64,000 bases of DNA from Pectobacterium punjabense (lineage in GTDB: Bacteria; Pseudomonadota; Gammaproteobacteria; Enterobacterales; Enterobacteriaceae), in contig NZ_CP038498.1 in assembly GCF_012427845.1 (NCBI RefSeq), positions 744,001 to 808,000 on the forward strand, in the 5' to 3' direction. The stretch's first letter is position 1. The number at the start of each line of letters is the position of its first letter. The position numbers were made by a program, and so were the translations under genes. Shown piece after piece: positions 41,250 through 52,034 of this stretch. The notes under the pieces were generated by a model. The model saw only the letters and a list, made by a program, of their open reading frames with translations, searched no databases and had not been told where the DNA came from.

Positions 41250-42152
41250 TTAATCGGGATGCTGATTGTTCAGATGTTGGCGAATCAGGTGGATCAGATT
41301 CACGATCACGGCCGATCGTTCATGTTTACGCCAGATAGCCGCAATTTGTGTATGGATTTTGGGCATGCCGATATCATGATAGGTCACATTATCGGCCTTA
41401 ATACAGGCGAGTGATTCTGGTACAAGAGTAATGCCGAAGCCCGCAGCGACCATCCCAATGGTCGCCGTCAACTGTGGGGCAAAGGGGCTGGGTCTGGGAC
41501 CATAGCCTGACAGGTAGCAGGTACGAATAATCATATCGTGCAGCCCCGGACAAACCTCGCGCGGGAAAATAATCAGCGGCTCCTGACGCAATTCGCTCAG
41601 CGAAACCTGCATTTTATGGCTAAGCGCATGTTCAGCGGGCAGCACCAATTTCATTGGCTCTTCGGCCAAAATTTCCCCGTTAATCTCATCACTGAGATCG
41701 CAAGGTAAGCGCAGAAATGCGATGTCGATATGGCGTTCTTGTAATGAGGCGATAAGCGTCGCTGGATTTTCTTCCTTCGGTAGTGGTTGAACGTGTGGAT
41801 GTTGCTGGCAGTAGCGATGCAGCAGTGCAAGCACGGTGGGGTGGAACATGGCCGACGGTGAAAAACCTACTTTCAGGCTCCCCGTCTCACCTCGCGCAAT
41901 ACTTCTCGTCCGTGCGATGGCCGAATCGGTGAGTTGCAGAATTTGGCATGCATCCTCATACAATGCTTGCCCCGCCTCTGTCATTTCTACACCGCGCGTC
42001 AGTCGTTTGAACAGTGGTGTACCGATCTCCTGTTCGAATTTCTTGATCTGCTGGCTGAGAGGCGGCTGTGACATCCCCAGATTCTCCGCCGCCCGCGTGA
42101 AATGTCGCGCTTGTGCAACGGCGACAAAATAGCGCAGATATCGTAGTTCCAT
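41250..42152 (-). CDS. budR: LysR-family regulator of the acetoin operon (BudR/AlsR type)
   Basis: 300 residues: helix-turn-helix at about 1-60 (LRYFVAVAQARHFTRAAENL; MSQPPLSQQIKKFE) and a substrate-binding domain. It is divergent from budA with 130 bases between starts, as in Klebsiella and other 2,3-butanediol fermenters. BudR-type proteins activate the operon in response to acetate. The functional name comes from context plus family resemblance. Confidence 0.85.
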   Translation of the reverse strand: MELRYLRYFVAVAQARHFTRAAENLGMSQPPLSQQIKKFEQEIGTPLFKRLTRGVEMTEAGQALYEDACQILQLTDSAIARTRSIARGETGSLKVGFSPSAMFHPTVLALLHRYCQQHPHVQPLPKEENPATLIASLQERHIDIAFLRLPCDLSDEINGEILAEEPMKLVLPAEHALSHKMQVSLSELRQEPLIIFPREVCPGLHDMIIRTCYLSGYGPRPSPFAPQLTATIGMVAAGFGITLVPESLACIKADNVTYHDIGMPKIHTQIAAIWRKHERSAVIVNLIHLIRQHLNNQHPD

Positions 42153-42162
42153 TCACGTAGCT

Positions 42163-42205
42163 CCAATATGTTCCCGATCTTGAAATGACCTTCATTGCAT
42201 ATTGG
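42163..42205. promoter_or_regulatory. Inverted repeat in the budR-budA control region
   Basis: CCAATATG (42163-42170) is repeated in inverted orientation as CATATTGG (42198-42205), with centres 35 bases apart. The right arm lies in TTGCATATTGGAA, which fits the LysR T-N11-A pattern. It is a candidate BudR site. Confidence 0.45.
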
Positions 42206-42282
42206 AATTTTGTCCTCTCTCGCGTCAATCTTTATCTAAAGATTAGTAATTTTTAAGTAATTGGCGCAGTGAGAAGGAATGT

Positions 42283-43065
42283 ATGAAAACGAGTATCGAT
42301 GAACAATCCTGTGAAGAAGCCTTTGCTAGCTATGCTTGTGACTTCCGCGGTCAGCATGTAGACAGCGTTATTTATCAAACTTCACTAATGAGTGGACTAA
42401 TAAATGGCGTGTACGAAGGTAGCCGAACAATGACGGAATTACTGGAACATGGTGACTTTGGATTAGGAACATTTAACAGTTTGGATGGGGAACTCGTTGC
42501 GTTAAACAGCCAGATTTTCCAACTGTTATCTGACGGCAGTGCACGAGCGGCGCAGCCGGAGCAGAAAACTCCATTTGCAGTCATGACGTTCTTTCATCCG
42601 ACGGAAACGATCCATTTTGATCGCTGGACCTCACGTGAAGAAGTTCATCGCCAGATCGATGGGATCGTGGGAACAGACAATCTGTTCTGCGCGCTACGGA
42701 TTGATGGGCGTTTCCGCTGCGTTGAAACGCGTACTGTGCCTCGGCAGTGTCGGCCTTATAAACCGATGCAGGAGGCCATTGAAGGGCAACCGACGTTTCA
42801 TTTTGAACACCGTAGCGGCAGCGTTATTGGATTTCGTAGCCCAGCTTATACCCAGGGCATTAACGTTGCGGGCTACCACGAACACTTCATTACCGACGAT
42901 CGCCAAGGCGGCGGCCATATTCTGAATTATGACGTTGAAAATGGCACGCTGACGTTTGGCGCGATTGCCAAATTGATCATCGACTTGCCTCAGGATCGGG
43001 AGTTTCTCAATGCCGATCTGTCATCAGAAAACCTCAATAGCGTCATCCAGTCAGTAGAGAGTTAG
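42283..43065 (+). CDS. budA: Alpha-acetolactate decarboxylase
   Basis: 260 residues. BudA decarboxylates 2-acetolactate to acetoin, draining pyruvate to neutral products. The zinc-binding histidines are visible in GYHEHFITDDRQGGGHIL, and a conserved glutamate lies in the N-terminal half (SQIFQLLSDGSA region). AAGGA precedes the ATG. budB follows 21 bases after the stop, forming budAB. Confidence 0.95.
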   Translation: MKTSIDEQSCEEAFASYACDFRGQHVDSVIYQTSLMSGLINGVYEGSRTMTELLEHGDFGLGTFNSLDGELVALNSQIFQLLSDGSARAAQPEQKTPFAVMTFFHPTETIHFDRWTSREEVHRQIDGIVGTDNLFCALRIDGRFRCVETRTVPRQCRPYKPMQEAIEGQPTFHFEHRSGSVIGFRSPAYTQGINVAGYHEHFITDDRQGGGHILNYDVENGTLTFGAIAKLIIDLPQDREFLNADLSSENLNSVIQSVES

Positions 43066-43086
43066 TCATTTCATCGGAGTTATGTT

Positions 43087-44766
43087 ATGGAAAAGTCAAC
43101 GGAACCACAGCGCTGGCATAGCGGAGCAGAGCTGGTGGTAAAACACCTGGAAGCGCAGGGCGTGAAGCATATTTTTGGTATTCCCGGCGCAAAAATTGAT
43201 CGCGTGTTTGATGAGCTGGAAGATTCGACGATTCAAACGATCCCTGTGCGGCATGAAGCGAACGGCGCATTTATGGCGGCGGCGATAGGACGCCTGACAG
43301 GGAAAGCCGGCGTGACGCTGGTGACATCCGGCCCCGGCTGTTCCAATCTGGTGACCGGGCTAGCGACGGCAACCGCAGAAGGGGATGCCGTCGTGGCGCT
43401 GGGCGGTGCGGTTAAACGGGCAGATAAACTTAAGCTGACGCACCAGAGTCTGGATACGGTCAGCTTGTTTCAGCCGGTCAGTAAATTCAGTGCAGAAATC
43501 ACCGCATCTTCTGCCATATCCGAAGTGTTAGCGAATGCTTTCCGGGCTGCGGAAAGTGGGCGTCCGGGGGCGGCGTTTGTCAGCCTGCCGCAGGATATCG
43601 TCAACGAACCGGCTATTAGCCCGGTATTGGCCTGCCCGCATTTACCGCTATTAAACGGTGCGCCTCAGAGTGACATTGCTGAAGCCGCCAAGCGGCTGAA
43701 GCAGGCTAAAAATCCGGTGCTGCTGCTCGGATTAATGGCGAGCCAGCAGGAAAATGCGCAAGCACTGCGTCGTTTTTTGCACCACAGCCAGTTGCCGGTT
43801 ACCAGCACATATCAGGCTGCTGGTGTGATCGATCAGCAACAATTTAGCCATTTTGCTGGACGTGTCGGACTATTCAACAATCAGGCTGGTGACAAGCTGC
43901 TACAGCGGGCGGACGTGATTGTCACCGTGGGCTATAGCCCGATTGAGTATGATCCCGTTTTGTGGAATAACGGCAAAGCGACGCTGATCCATATCGATGT
44001 GCTACAAGCGGAGATCGACAGCGCCTACCGGCCTGATATCGAACTGATCGGGAATATCGCGATGACGGTGGATTCGTTGAATGCGTGTATCAGTGAATCG
44101 TTTATTTTGTCTGCTGATACACAGTCCGTATTGCAGGATCGGCAGCGTCAGCGGCACGATCTCAGTACGCGTGCTATCAACATGTCAGGATTTGCGATCC
44201 ACCCGCTGCGCCTCGTGCGGGCGATGCAGGATATCGTGAATGAGGATGTCACGCTGTGTGTGGATATGGGGAGTTTTCATATCTGGTTAGCGCGTTACCT
44301 GTATAGCTTCCGGGCGCGACAGATTCTGATGACTAACGGTCAGCAGACCATGGGCGTGGCGCTACCGTGGGCGATAGCCGCATCGCTGGTGCAACCCGAC
44401 AAAAAAGTGGTGTCCGTTTCTGGCGACGGCGGGTTTATGCAATCCAGTATGGAGCTGGAAACGGCGGTGCGCCTGAAAAGCAATCTCCTGCATATCATCT
44501 GGGTGGATAACGGCTACAACATGGTAGAAATCCAGCAGTTGCATAAATACCATCGCCCGGCGGGCGTAGCGTTCGGGCCGATTGATTTCAAAGCCTATGC
44601 GGAAGCGTTTGGCGCGAAAGGGTTTGCGGTAGAATCTGCTGATGAACTGGTCAGCAAGCTCCGTCAGGCAATGGACGTTGACGGCCCCGCGGTGATTGCC
44701 ATCCCGGTTGATTATTCTGACAACCACTGGCTGATGGAGAATCTGAATATCAGTGTGCTGATTTAG
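43087..44766 (+). CDS. budB: Catabolic acetolactate synthase
   Basis: 559 residues. This thiamine-diphosphate enzyme joins two pyruvates to 2-acetolactate. The catalytic glutamate is E57 in [12 protein letters not shown], and the ThDP motif is [21 protein letters not shown] near residues 445-465. There is no FAD-ACT regulatory pairing gene, consistent with the catabolic AlsS/BudB type rather than IlvB. No budC reductase follows; instead a convergent iron alcohol dehydrogenase gene does. Confidence 0.95.
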   Translation: MEKSTEPQRWHSGAELVVKHLEAQGVKHIFGIPGAKIDRVFDELEDSTIQTIPVRHEANGAFMAAAIGRLTGKAGVTLVTSGPGCSNLVTGLATATAEGDAVVALGGAVKRADKLKLTHQSLDTVSLFQPVSKFSAEITASSAISEVLANAFRAAESGRPGAAFVSLPQDIVNEPAISPVLACPHLPLLNGAPQSDIAEAAKRLKQAKNPVLLLGLMASQQENAQALRRFLHHSQLPVTSTYQAAGVIDQQQFSHFAGRVGLFNNQAGDKLLQRADVIVTVGYSPIEYDPVLWNNGKATLIHIDVLQAEIDSAYRPDIELIGNIAMTVDSLNACISESFILSADTQSVLQDRQRQRHDLSTRAINMSGFAIHPLRLVRAMQDIVNEDVTLCVDMGSFHIWLARYLYSFRARQILMTNGQQTMGVALPWAIAASLVQPDKKVVSVSGDGGFMQSSMELETAVRLKSNLLHIIWVDNGYNMVEIQQLHKYHRPAGVAFGPIDFKAYAEAFGAKGFAVESADELVSKLRQAMDVDGPAVIAIPVDYSDNHWLMENLNISVLI

Positions 44767-44778
44767 CGTGTGTAAATG

Positions 44779-44812
44779 TTGTGCCCGCATAATAACGATA
44801 GCGGGCACAAAA
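44779..44812. terminator. Hairpin between budB and fucO
   Basis: A 10-bp perfect stem TTGTGCCCGC / GCGGGCACAA with a 12-base loop between two convergent genes. T-runs are short, so efficiency is uncertain. Confidence 0.65.
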
Positions 44813-44853
44813 CAGAGCCTTGTTGTCATGCGCTAATAAACGTCTGTAACTCC

Positions 44854-46005
44854 TCAATAAATAGATCGATACAGCGCGTTGATGTCGTCGATGTTCGCAT
44901 CGCGTGGGTTACCGCCGGTACAAACATCGTCAAAGGCGGCCTGTGCCAGCGCGGGAATATCCTCTTCTCTCACGCCGACATCGCGCAGCCTTGGTGGGAT
45001 ATCTACATCGTGAGAAAGCTGCCGTACCGCATTAATCGCGGCTTCTCGCGCCTGAGTGATGGGCATATCTGCCGCGCTTTTTATTCCCATTGCAACAGCG
45101 ATATCCCGGAATTTTTCACCGGTATAATCGGCGTTATAGGCCATAATATGCGGCAGCAGGATCGCATTAGCGACACCGTGCGGGGTGTTGTAGAACGCGC
45201 CGAGCGGGTGCGCCATACCGTGTACCAGCCCAAGCCCAACGTTTGAAAAACCCATACCAGCGATGTATTGCCCCAGCGCCATCTCTTCCACGCCTTTCGG
45301 CTTCCCGGCAACGGAATCGCGCAGTGAACGGCTGATAATTTCAATGGCTTTCAGGTGCAGCGTATCGGTCAGTTCCCAGGCGGCTTTGGTGGTGAAACCT
45401 TCAATGGCGTGTGTCAGAGCGTCAATCCCCGTGGCAGCTTTCAACGAAGCAGGCATGCTCATCATCATGTCGGGATCGACGATGGCGACAATCGGAATGT
45501 CATGTGGGTCGACACACACGAATTTGCGGCGTTTTTCTTCGTCGGTGATCACGTAGTTGATCGTAACCTCGGCGGCCGTGCCGGAGGTGGTCGGGATAGC
45601 GATAATCGGTACGGCAGGGCGTCGGGTGGCGGCAACGCCTTCGAGGCTACGGACATCTCCAAATTCAGGGTTATTGATAATAATACCGATGGCTTTGCAG
45701 GTGTCCTGCGGTGAGCCGCCGCCAATCGCGATCAGGTAATCGGCCTGGGATGACTTGAAACGCTCGATGCCGCTTTTCACTACGCGAATGGTGGGGTTGG
45801 GAATCACCTCATCGTAAATATCGTAGGGTAACCCTGCCGCATCCAGCTTTGCTGTAACTTTGGCAGCGACGCCAAATTTAACCAAATCCTTGTCCGTCAC
45901 CAACAAGGCCTTCCTGAACCCTCTTCTCCTCACTTCATCGACAATCTGAGCGATGGCGCCTGTGCCAAAATAGGATGTTTCGTTAAGAATCATTCTGTTA
46001 GCCAT
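44854..46005 (-). CDS. fucO: Iron-dependent alcohol dehydrogenase, lactaldehyde reductase type (FucO)
   Basis: 383 residues from the ATG at 46005 (MANRMILNETSYFG, with AGGAG upstream), nearly colinear with E. coli FucO. It has the GGGSPQDTCKAIG cofactor motif and metal ligands in GIDALTHAIEG and HGMAHPLGAFYNTPHG. FucO interconverts L-lactaldehyde and 1,2-propanediol. No fucose or rhamnose genes are nearby. Beside budAB it might reduce another carbonyl, but that is only inference. A longer frame to 46116 has no ribosome site. Confidence 0.9.
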   Translation of the reverse strand: MANRMILNETSYFGTGAIAQIVDEVRRRGFRKALLVTDKDLVKFGVAAKVTAKLDAAGLPYDIYDEVIPNPTIRVVKSGIERFKSSQADYLIAIGGGSPQDTCKAIGIIINNPEFGDVRSLEGVAATRRPAVPIIAIPTTSGTAAEVTINYVITDEEKRRKFVCVDPHDIPIVAIVDPDMMMSMPASLKAATGIDALTHAIEGFTTKAAWELTDTLHLKAIEIISRSLRDSVAGKPKGVEEMALGQYIAGMGFSNVGLGLVHGMAHPLGAFYNTPHGVANAILLPHIMAYNADYTGEKFRDIAVAMGIKSAADMPITQAREAAINAVRQLSHDVDIPPRLRDVGVREEDIPALAQAAFDDVCTGGNPRDANIDDINALYRSIY

Positions 46006-46565
46006 TGTATGCTCCTGTTTAACGTTAATTTTGATAAACCTAAAAATGTATGTTGTGCAATTCCTTGTTATTAGTGTGGAAAAAACACGCTGCGAGCGCC
46101 TTCCGTCTGCTGCCATGTCATCTTGTACGCTGGCACGGAGGTAAAGACGCCTGAGAAGTGGCTCACAGAATCGTGATGATGGCAGTGTAATGGCGGGAGT
46201 CAGGCTGGGATTTATCGTTGGGTTTTGATTGAAAAAATCTAATTTAAGCTTGTTTTTATCATTATATTATCTAATCCGAATGGGGTTTTTATTTGGGTGG
46301 TATTCCCTGAGTTATCCAGTTTTAATGTCATTAATCTGTTTTATGTGCGCATTTAAATAATTTACATGCTTAATTTAATCGATTATTAAGCATATTACAC
46401 TGCTTTGTTTTTTGTGAGTGGCTCGGCTTTCTTTGCTTTCTATATAATTTATCTTATGGATAAGAGTGTGGTTTAACCCGCGCTTCGGTGGTAAGTTCAG
46501 TCAGAAGATATCGTTTGCGCAGTGTGTTTTATCGCCTGGACGCATGCGCTGAAGAGGGATGAGGA
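46006..46565. other. Divergent control region fucO / gcvT
   Basis: 560 bases, AT-rich from about 46210 to 46460, with no gene. A TATAAT at 46443-46448 is the best -10 candidate for gcvT, without a good -35, which is compatible with an activator-dependent promoter such as GcvA. I saw no glycine riboswitch fold, but did not compute one. Confidence 0.5.
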
Positions 46566-47681
46566 ATGGCAAAGCAGACCCCGTTGTACCAACAACATCT
46601 GGCCGATGGCGCCAAAATGGTTGATTTTCATGGCTGGATGATGCCACTGCATTACGGCTCCCAACTGGATGAGCACCATATTGTGCGTCGGGATGCGGGC
46701 ATTTTTGATGTCTCCCACATGACCATCGTCGATTTACACGGCGCGAGAACGCGTGAGTTCTTGCGCTATCTGCTGGCGAATGATGTCGCCAAACTCACAC
46801 AGCCAGGTAAGGCACTTTATACCGGCATGCTGAATGCCTCCGGCGGCGTGATCGACGATCTGATCGTTTATTTTCTGACGGAAGACGATTTCCGTCTGGT
46901 GGTGAACTCCGCGACGCGTGAAAAAGATCTCGCCTGGATCGAGCAGCACGCGGCTCCGTTCGGTGTCGACATTCGCGAGCGCGACGATCTGGCGCTGGTT
47001 GCGGTACAAGGTCCACTGGCGCAAGAAAAAGTTCAAGGCCTCCTGAGAGCAAAAGGCCTGAGTGATGAAGATGTGGCTGCGGTTGCCAGCATGAAGCCGT
47101 TTTTTGGCAGGCAGGCAGGGGACTTCTTCGTTGCCACGACGGGATATACGGGCGAAGCCGGTTATGAGATTGCATTGCCGAATGTGCAGGTGGTCGATTT
47201 CTGGCAGCAACTGCTGGTCGCGGGCGTGAAGCCCTGCGGGCTGGGCGCGCGCGATACGCTGCGGCTGGAAGCGGGGATGAACCTGTACGGTCAGGATATG
47301 GATGAAGGCATTTCGCCGCTGGCGGCCAATATGGGCTGGACAATCGCCTGGCAGCCGGAAGAGCGTCAGTTTATCGGGCGTGAGGCGTTAACGCATCAGC
47401 GCGAAAAAGGCACCGAGCAACTGGTTGGTTTAGTGCTGACGGAAAAAGGCGTATTGCGCAATGATTTACCTGTGCGCTTTACTGATAGTGATGGTGTGAT
47501 GCGCGAAGGGGTCATCACCAGCGGATCGTTCTCACCGACGCTTGGCGTGAGCATCGCGCTGGCGCGTGTTCCGGTGGGGATTGGTGAACAGGCTATCGTG
47601 CAGATTCGTAACCGCGAACTGCCCGTACGCGTGACCAAGCCCGGCTTTGTCCGTGCCGGAAAAGCCATCGTTCAGTATTAA
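46566..47681 (+). CDS. gcvT: Glycine cleavage system T protein (aminomethyltransferase)
   Basis: 371 residues. GcvT transfers the methylene group from lipoyl-bound aminomethyl to tetrahydrofolate. Typical motifs: [25 protein letters not shown] near the N-terminus, [14 protein letters not shown], and [19 protein letters not shown]. It lies first in gcvTHP. GAGGA is immediately upstream of the ATG. Confidence 0.96.
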   Translation: MAKQTPLYQQHLADGAKMVDFHGWMMPLHYGSQLDEHHIVRRDAGIFDVSHMTIVDLHGARTREFLRYLLANDVAKLTQPGKALYTGMLNASGGVIDDLIVYFLTEDDFRLVVNSATREKDLAWIEQHAAPFGVDIRERDDLALVAVQGPLAQEKVQGLLRAKGLSDEDVAAVASMKPFFGRQAGDFFVATTGYTGEAGYEIALPNVQVVDFWQQLLVAGVKPCGLGARDTLRLEAGMNLYGQDMDEGISPLAANMGWTIAWQPEERQFIGREALTHQREKGTEQLVGLVLTEKGVLRNDLPVRFTDSDGVMREGVITSGSFSPTLGVSIALARVPVGIGEQAIVQIRNRELPVRVTKPGFVRAGKAIVQY

Positions 47682-47707
47682 TAGCCGCGTGCTTATCACA
47701 ATAAGCC

Positions 47708-47774
47708 ATACCCTAAATAATTCGAGTTGCGTGAAGGCAGCTAACGCACAAGCAGCTTGAAGTATGACGGGTAT
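47708..47774. repeat. 67-bp deleted copy of the ERIC-like repeat
   Basis: Inverted ends ATACCC / GGGTAT enclose CTAAATAATTCGAGTTGC and GCAGCTTGAAGTATGACG, matching in inverse orientation the outer arms of the 127-bp copy at 36068-36194. The central 60 bp, including the ERIC-like core, is missing. It lies between gcvT and gcvH and would form a strong RNA hairpin. Confidence 0.75.
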
Positions 47775-47806
47775 ACAGGATTAACGACTTTAGGAAAGGG
47801 GATGCA

Positions 47807-48199
47807 ATGAGCAATGTACCAGCAGAATTAAAATACACCACGTCGCACGAATGGGTGCTGCACGAGGGCGGCGGTATCTACAGCGTGGGTATTACCGAAC
47901 ACGCACAGGAGCTTTTGGGTGACATGGTGTTTATCGATTTACCTGAAGTAGGCACGGTGGTCGCCGCAGGCGATGACTGCGCAGTGGCGGAGTCGGTAAA
48001 AGCGGCATCGGATATTTATGCGCCCATCAGCGGTGAGATCGTGGAAGTTAACGAAGACCTGGAAAGCTCCCCTGAGCTGGTCAACAGCGCGCCTTATACC
48101 GACGGCTGGCTGTTCCGTATCAGAATTTCTGATGAGTCTGATTTGGATGAATTGCTTGATGCCGAAGGCTATCAGGCGTCGTTAGAAGAAGACGAGTAG
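47807..48199 (+). CDS. gcvH: Glycine cleavage system H protein
   Basis: 130 residues. GcvH carries the lipoyl arm that shuttles the aminomethyl group between P, T and L proteins. The lipoylated lysine is K65 in [20 protein letters not shown] precedes the ATG at 47807. Confidence 0.97.
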   Translation: MSNVPAELKYTTSHEWVLHEGGGIYSVGITEHAQELLGDMVFIDLPEVGTVVAAGDDCAVAESVKAASDIYAPISGEIVEVNEDLESSPELVNSAPYTDGWLFRIRISDESDLDELLDAEGYQASLEEDE

Positions 48200-48205
48200 T
48201 GAACG

Positions 48206-48238
48206 CGCCCCAGCCTCTGTGCTGGGGCGTTTTATTTT
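48206..48238 (+). terminator. Rho-independent terminator between gcvH and gcvP
   Basis: A 9-bp stem CGCCCCAGC / GCTGGGGCG with a 6-base loop is followed by TTTTATTTTAT. It lies inside the gcvTHP operon, so it should reduce gcvP expression relative to gcvTH unless gcvP has another promoter. Confidence 0.82.
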
Positions 48239-48302
48239 ATTCGCCCGCGTCGTATTTCAGCGCGGCAACGATCTATCACGATTGATGCAGGAAATTGCTG
48301 TA

Positions 48303-51173
48303 ATGACCCAGACACTCAGTCAACTCGAACATGACGGCGCGTTTATCGAGCGCCATATCGGTCCTTCCGTCAGTCAACAGCAGCACATGCTGTCGGTGGT
48401 GGGGGCGGCATCGCTGGATGCGTTGATTCGCCAGATTGTCCCGGTGGACATTCAACTGCCTGGCCCGCCAGCGGTAGGGGAAGCCGTGAACGAGCATGAG
48501 GCGTTGGCTGAGCTGAAGGCCATTGCAGGGCGCAATCAACGTTATAAAAGTTACATCGGTATGGGCTACAGTGCGGTGCTGATGCCGCCGGTGATTTTAC
48601 GCAACCTGCTGGAAAACCCTGGCTGGTACACCGCCTATACGCCGTATCAGCCGGAAGTCTCTCAGGGGCGTCTTGAAGCGCTGCTGAATTTCCAGCAGGT
48701 CACGCAGGATTTAACCGGTCTGGACTTGGCCTCTGCTTCGCTGCTGGATGAAGCCACTGCTGCGGCGGAAGCGATGGCGATGGCAAAACGTATCAGCAAA
48801 CTCAAGCAGGCTGAACGTTTCTTCGTCGCCGACGACGTGCATCCGCAAACGCTGGACGTTGTGCGTACCCGTGCGGAAACCTTCGGCTTTGAGATTGTGG
48901 TCGGCAAGGCTGAAGAGGCACTGAAAGACGATGCGGTGTTCGGCGTACTGCTGCAACAGGCGGGGACAACGGGCGAACTGCACGATTACAGCGACCTGAT
49001 GGCCGCACTGAAAGCGCGTAAGGTCGTTAGCTGTGTGGCGTCGGACATCATGGCGCTAGTATTGCTAACTGCGCCGGGCAAGCAGGGCGCGGATATCGTT
49101 TTCGGTTCCGCACAGCGTTTCGGCGTGCCGATGGGTTACGGCGGCCCACACGCGGCGTTCTTTGCCTGTCGTGATGAACATAAACGTGCCATGCCGGGAC
49201 GTATCATCGGCGTGTCGCGTGATGCGGCGGGCAATACCGCGCTGCGCATGGCGATGCAGACACGTGAGCAGCATATTCGCCGCGAGAAGGCGAACTCGAA
49301 TATTTGTACTTCGCAGGTGTTACTGGCCAACATCGCAGGGATGTATGCGGTATTCCACGGGCCGGAAGGGCTCAAACGTATTGCGGGGCGCATCCATCGT
49401 CTGACCGATATTCTGGCAGCAGGATTAACGCAGGGCGGACTACTTCTGCGCCATTGCAGCTGGTTTGACACGCTGACCATTGAGGTGGCGGATAAGGACG
49501 CGGTGCTGAGCCGCGCATTAAGTTTTGGCATCAATCTGCGCAGCGATTTGGCGAGTGCCGTGGGCATTACGCTGGATGAAGCGACCACGCGTGAAGACGT
49601 GCAGGCGCTGTTCGCGGTGCTGTTAGGCGACGATCACGGGTTGGATATCGACGCGCTCGATGCGGCCATCGGCCAGAAAGCGGCAACGATCCCCGCTGGG
49701 CTGGTGCGCCACGACGCGATCCTGTCGCATCCGGTGTTCAACCGCTATCACAGTGAAACCGAGATGATGCGCTACCTGCACCGTCTGGCGCGTAAGGATC
49801 TGGCACTGAATCAGGCGATGATCCCGCTCGGTTCTTGCACCATGAAGCTCAACGCGGCGGCGGAAATGCTGCCGATTACCTGGCCAGAATTTGCCGAGCT
49901 ACATCCATTCTGCCCGACGGAACAGGCGCTGGGCTATCGCCAGATGATCGAACAGCTATCGGGCTGGTTGGTGCAACTGACCGGCTATGACGCGATTTGC
50001 ATGCAGCCCAATTCTGGTGCGCAGGGCGAGTACGCGGGGCTGTTGGCGATCCGTCGCTATCATGAAAGCCGCAATGAGGCGGGTCGTCATCTCTGTCTGA
50101 TTCCTAGCTCCGCGCACGGAACTAATCCGGCATCGGCGCAGATGGCGGGAATGGAGGTCGTGGTGGTAGCCTGCGACAAGCAGGGCAATATCGACCTGCA
50201 CGATCTGCGTGAGAAAGCGCAGGCTGCGGGCGAACAGCTGTCCTGCATTATGGTGACCTACCCGTCTACCCACGGCGTCTATGAAGAGACGATCCGCGAA
50301 GTGTGCCAGATCGTGCATCAGTACGGCGGTCAGGTGTACCTGGACGGTGCGAATATGAACGCCCAGGTTGGGATTACGACGCCGGGCTACATCGGCGCGG
50401 ACGTATCGCACCTGAACCTGCATAAAACCTTCTGTATTCCGCACGGCGGCGGCGGACCGGGCATGGGGCCGATTGGCGTGAAAGCGCATCTGGCACCGTT
50501 TGTGCCGGGTCATCAGGTGGTCAAAATTGATGGTGTGCTGACGGAGCAGGGCGCTGTCTCTGCGGCGCCGTTCGGCAGCGCTTCTATCCTGCCGATTAGC
50601 TGGATGTACATCCGCATGATGGGGGCGGAAGGGCTGAAGCAGGCCAGCCAGATGGCGATCCTGAACGCTAACTATATCGCGACGCGCTTGCAGCAGGCAT
50701 ATCCAGTACTTTATACCGGCCGTGACGGTCGTGTCGCGCACGAGTGCATTCTGGATATTCGTCCACTCAAGGAAAGCACGGGTATTAGCGAAATGGATAT
50801 CGCCAAACGCCTGATCGACTACGGTTTCCATGCGCCGACGATGTCGTTCCCGGTGGCGGGTACGCTGATGGTAGAACCGACGGAATCAGAAAGTCAGGTG
50901 GAGATCGATCGCTTTATTGATGCGATGCTGGCGATCCGTGCCGAAATTAACCGCGTCGTGCAGGGCGAGTGGCCGCTGGACGACAACCCGCTGGTTAACG
51001 CGCCGCACACGCAGGCGGAACTGGTAGCCGACTGGGTGTACCCGTACAGCCGCGAACTGGCTGTCTTCCCGGCGGGGAGTGAACACAAATACTGGCCGAG
51101 CGTGAAGCGTCTGGACGACGTTTACGGCGACCGTAATCTGTTCTGTTCATGTGTACCGATGAGCGACTATTAA
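48303..51173 (+). CDS. gcvP: Glycine dehydrogenase (decarboxylating), P protein
   Basis: 956 residues from the ATG at 48303 ([20 protein letters not shown]), one short of E. coli. This PLP enzyme decarboxylates glycine onto the lipoyl arm of GcvH. Both half-domains are intact; the PLP lysine is in [20 protein letters not shown] near residue 705. The start 18 bases upstream is less likely because AGGAAA spacing favours 48303. Confidence 0.96.
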   Translation: MTQTLSQLEHDGAFIERHIGPSVSQQQHMLSVVGAASLDALIRQIVPVDIQLPGPPAVGEAVNEHEALAELKAIAGRNQRYKSYIGMGYSAVLMPPVILRNLLENPGWYTAYTPYQPEVSQGRLEALLNFQQVTQDLTGLDLASASLLDEATAAAEAMAMAKRISKLKQAERFFVADDVHPQTLDVVRTRAETFGFEIVVGKAEEALKDDAVFGVLLQQAGTTGELHDYSDLMAALKARKVVSCVASDIMALVLLTAPGKQGADIVFGSAQRFGVPMGYGGPHAAFFACRDEHKRAMPGRIIGVSRDAAGNTALRMAMQTREQHIRREKANSNICTSQVLLANIAGMYAVFHGPEGLKRIAGRIHRLTDILAAGLTQGGLLLRHCSWFDTLTIEVADKDAVLSRALSFGINLRSDLASAVGITLDEATTREDVQALFAVLLGDDHGLDIDALDAAIGQKAATIPAGLVRHDAILSHPVFNRYHSETEMMRYLHRLARKDLALNQAMIPLGSCTMKLNAAAEMLPITWPEFAELHPFCPTEQALGYRQMIEQLSGWLVQLTGYDAICMQPNSGAQGEYAGLLAIRRYHESRNEAGRHLCLIPSSAHGTNPASAQMAGMEVVVVACDKQGNIDLHDLREKAQAAGEQLSCIMVTYPSTHGVYEETIREVCQIVHQYGGQVYLDGANMNAQVGITTPGYIGADVSHLNLHKTFCIPHGGGGPGMGPIGVKAHLAPFVPGHQVVKIDGVLTEQGAVSAAPFGSASILPISWMYIRMMGAEGLKQASQMAILNANYIATRLQQAYPVLYTGRDGRVAHECILDIRPLKESTGISEMDIAKRLIDYGFHAPTMSFPVAGTLMVEPTESESQVEIDRFIDAMLAIRAEINRVVQGEWPLDDNPLVNAPHTQAELVADWVYPYSRELAVFPAGSEHKYWPSVKRLDDVYGDRNLFCSCVPMSDY

Positions 51174-51191
51174 TGCGTTCGGCGTGATATA

Positions 51192-51227
51192 TTGGTCTCG
51201 CATGTGTTTTAGCGCGTGCGAGGCCAA
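51192..51227. other. Inverted repeat after gcvP
   Basis: The 11-base arms TTGGTCTCGCA and TGCGAGGCCAA pair with one wobble around a 14-base loop. There is no T-run, but position 20 bases after the gcvP stop suggests 3'-end function. Confidence 0.5.
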
Positions 51228-51256
51228 TAAAGTGAAGAAGAATAAAAGGGATAGCG

Positions 51257-51943
51257 ATGATTTTAGGAATAAAAAACAGAACCGAGAATTGGACAACGGT
51301 CGGTCATCTTTTTGATCTGCGAAATAATAAGTTAATCAGATATTTGATGGGGAATAATAGCGACGATAGCGCCCCTTTTGATAATGGCTCAGAAGCTAGA
51401 CTCGAACTTTTTTGGTATGGCTATCGGGATTATATCTTTGGGAAGAATATTACTCGAAACACGGTCAAGATTGACGCTATCTATGAGCGGTTTTTACGAT
51501 TATTTCCTGGTTTACAGGAAAGGGTATTGAATTTTAATGGGGAATCTAATAAGTATTTACGTGTTAAAAAAACGGCTAATTATTCTCTTGAACGAGAAGA
51601 TGCTCCTCTGCGTTTATTTCAAAATATCCGCCATACGGAAATTGATATCGTTATTGAGACGCGTAATAAACTTTACATTGGTGAGGTTAAAGATTCACAA
51701 ACTTTTGGTGCACATGGCGGCTTATTTTTACCCCACCAATTACTTCGCCAATACGTTATGGCTAGAATACTCGTCGATGAATTGGGTAAGGATTTAGACG
51801 TTGTGCCTTTTGTTATTGTTAACGATAGCACCCCAAGGAATGATCAGAATAAGGTACAACTGAAAAATGGGCAGGTGCTACTTATGGAAAACCTTAATTA
51901 CCTGAATATGAAAAATGTGTTCACATGGAGTGATATAGAATAA
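51257..51943 (+). CDS. Orphan PD-(D/E)XK nuclease-like protein
   Basis: 228 residues from the ATG at 51257, with AAAAGGG upstream. I do not recognise a named family. The segment TEIDIVIETRNKLYIGEVKDS has the PD-(D/E)XK pattern with D130, E143 and K145. An upstream conserved-type glutamate (E46 or E50) and a following helix with Q161/Q165 fit the E-D-ExK-Q core of Hjc/VRR-like and restriction-type nucleases. The gene is much more AT-rich than gcvP and the transport operon on either side, suggesting transfer. No partner methylase or toxin/antitoxin is adjacent. It could be a solitary defence nuclease or a DNA-repair protein; this is inference. Confidence 0.65.
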   Translation: MILGIKNRTENWTTVGHLFDLRNNKLIRYLMGNNSDDSAPFDNGSEARLELFWYGYRDYIFGKNITRNTVKIDAIYERFLRLFPGLQERVLNFNGESNKYLRVKKTANYSLEREDAPLRLFQNIRHTEIDIVIETRNKLYIGEVKDSQTFGAHGGLFLPHQLLRQYVMARILVDELGKDLDVVPFVIVNDSTPRNDQNKVQLKNGQVLLMENLNYLNMKNVFTWSDIE

Positions 51944-52034
51944 ATGCTTATCCGTTCACAATAAGAGAGAACATCTCCACGTCGATCTTTAAGATTAAAA
52001 ATTAGCCAGCGAATTATTTACTTCCGAAAACAAA

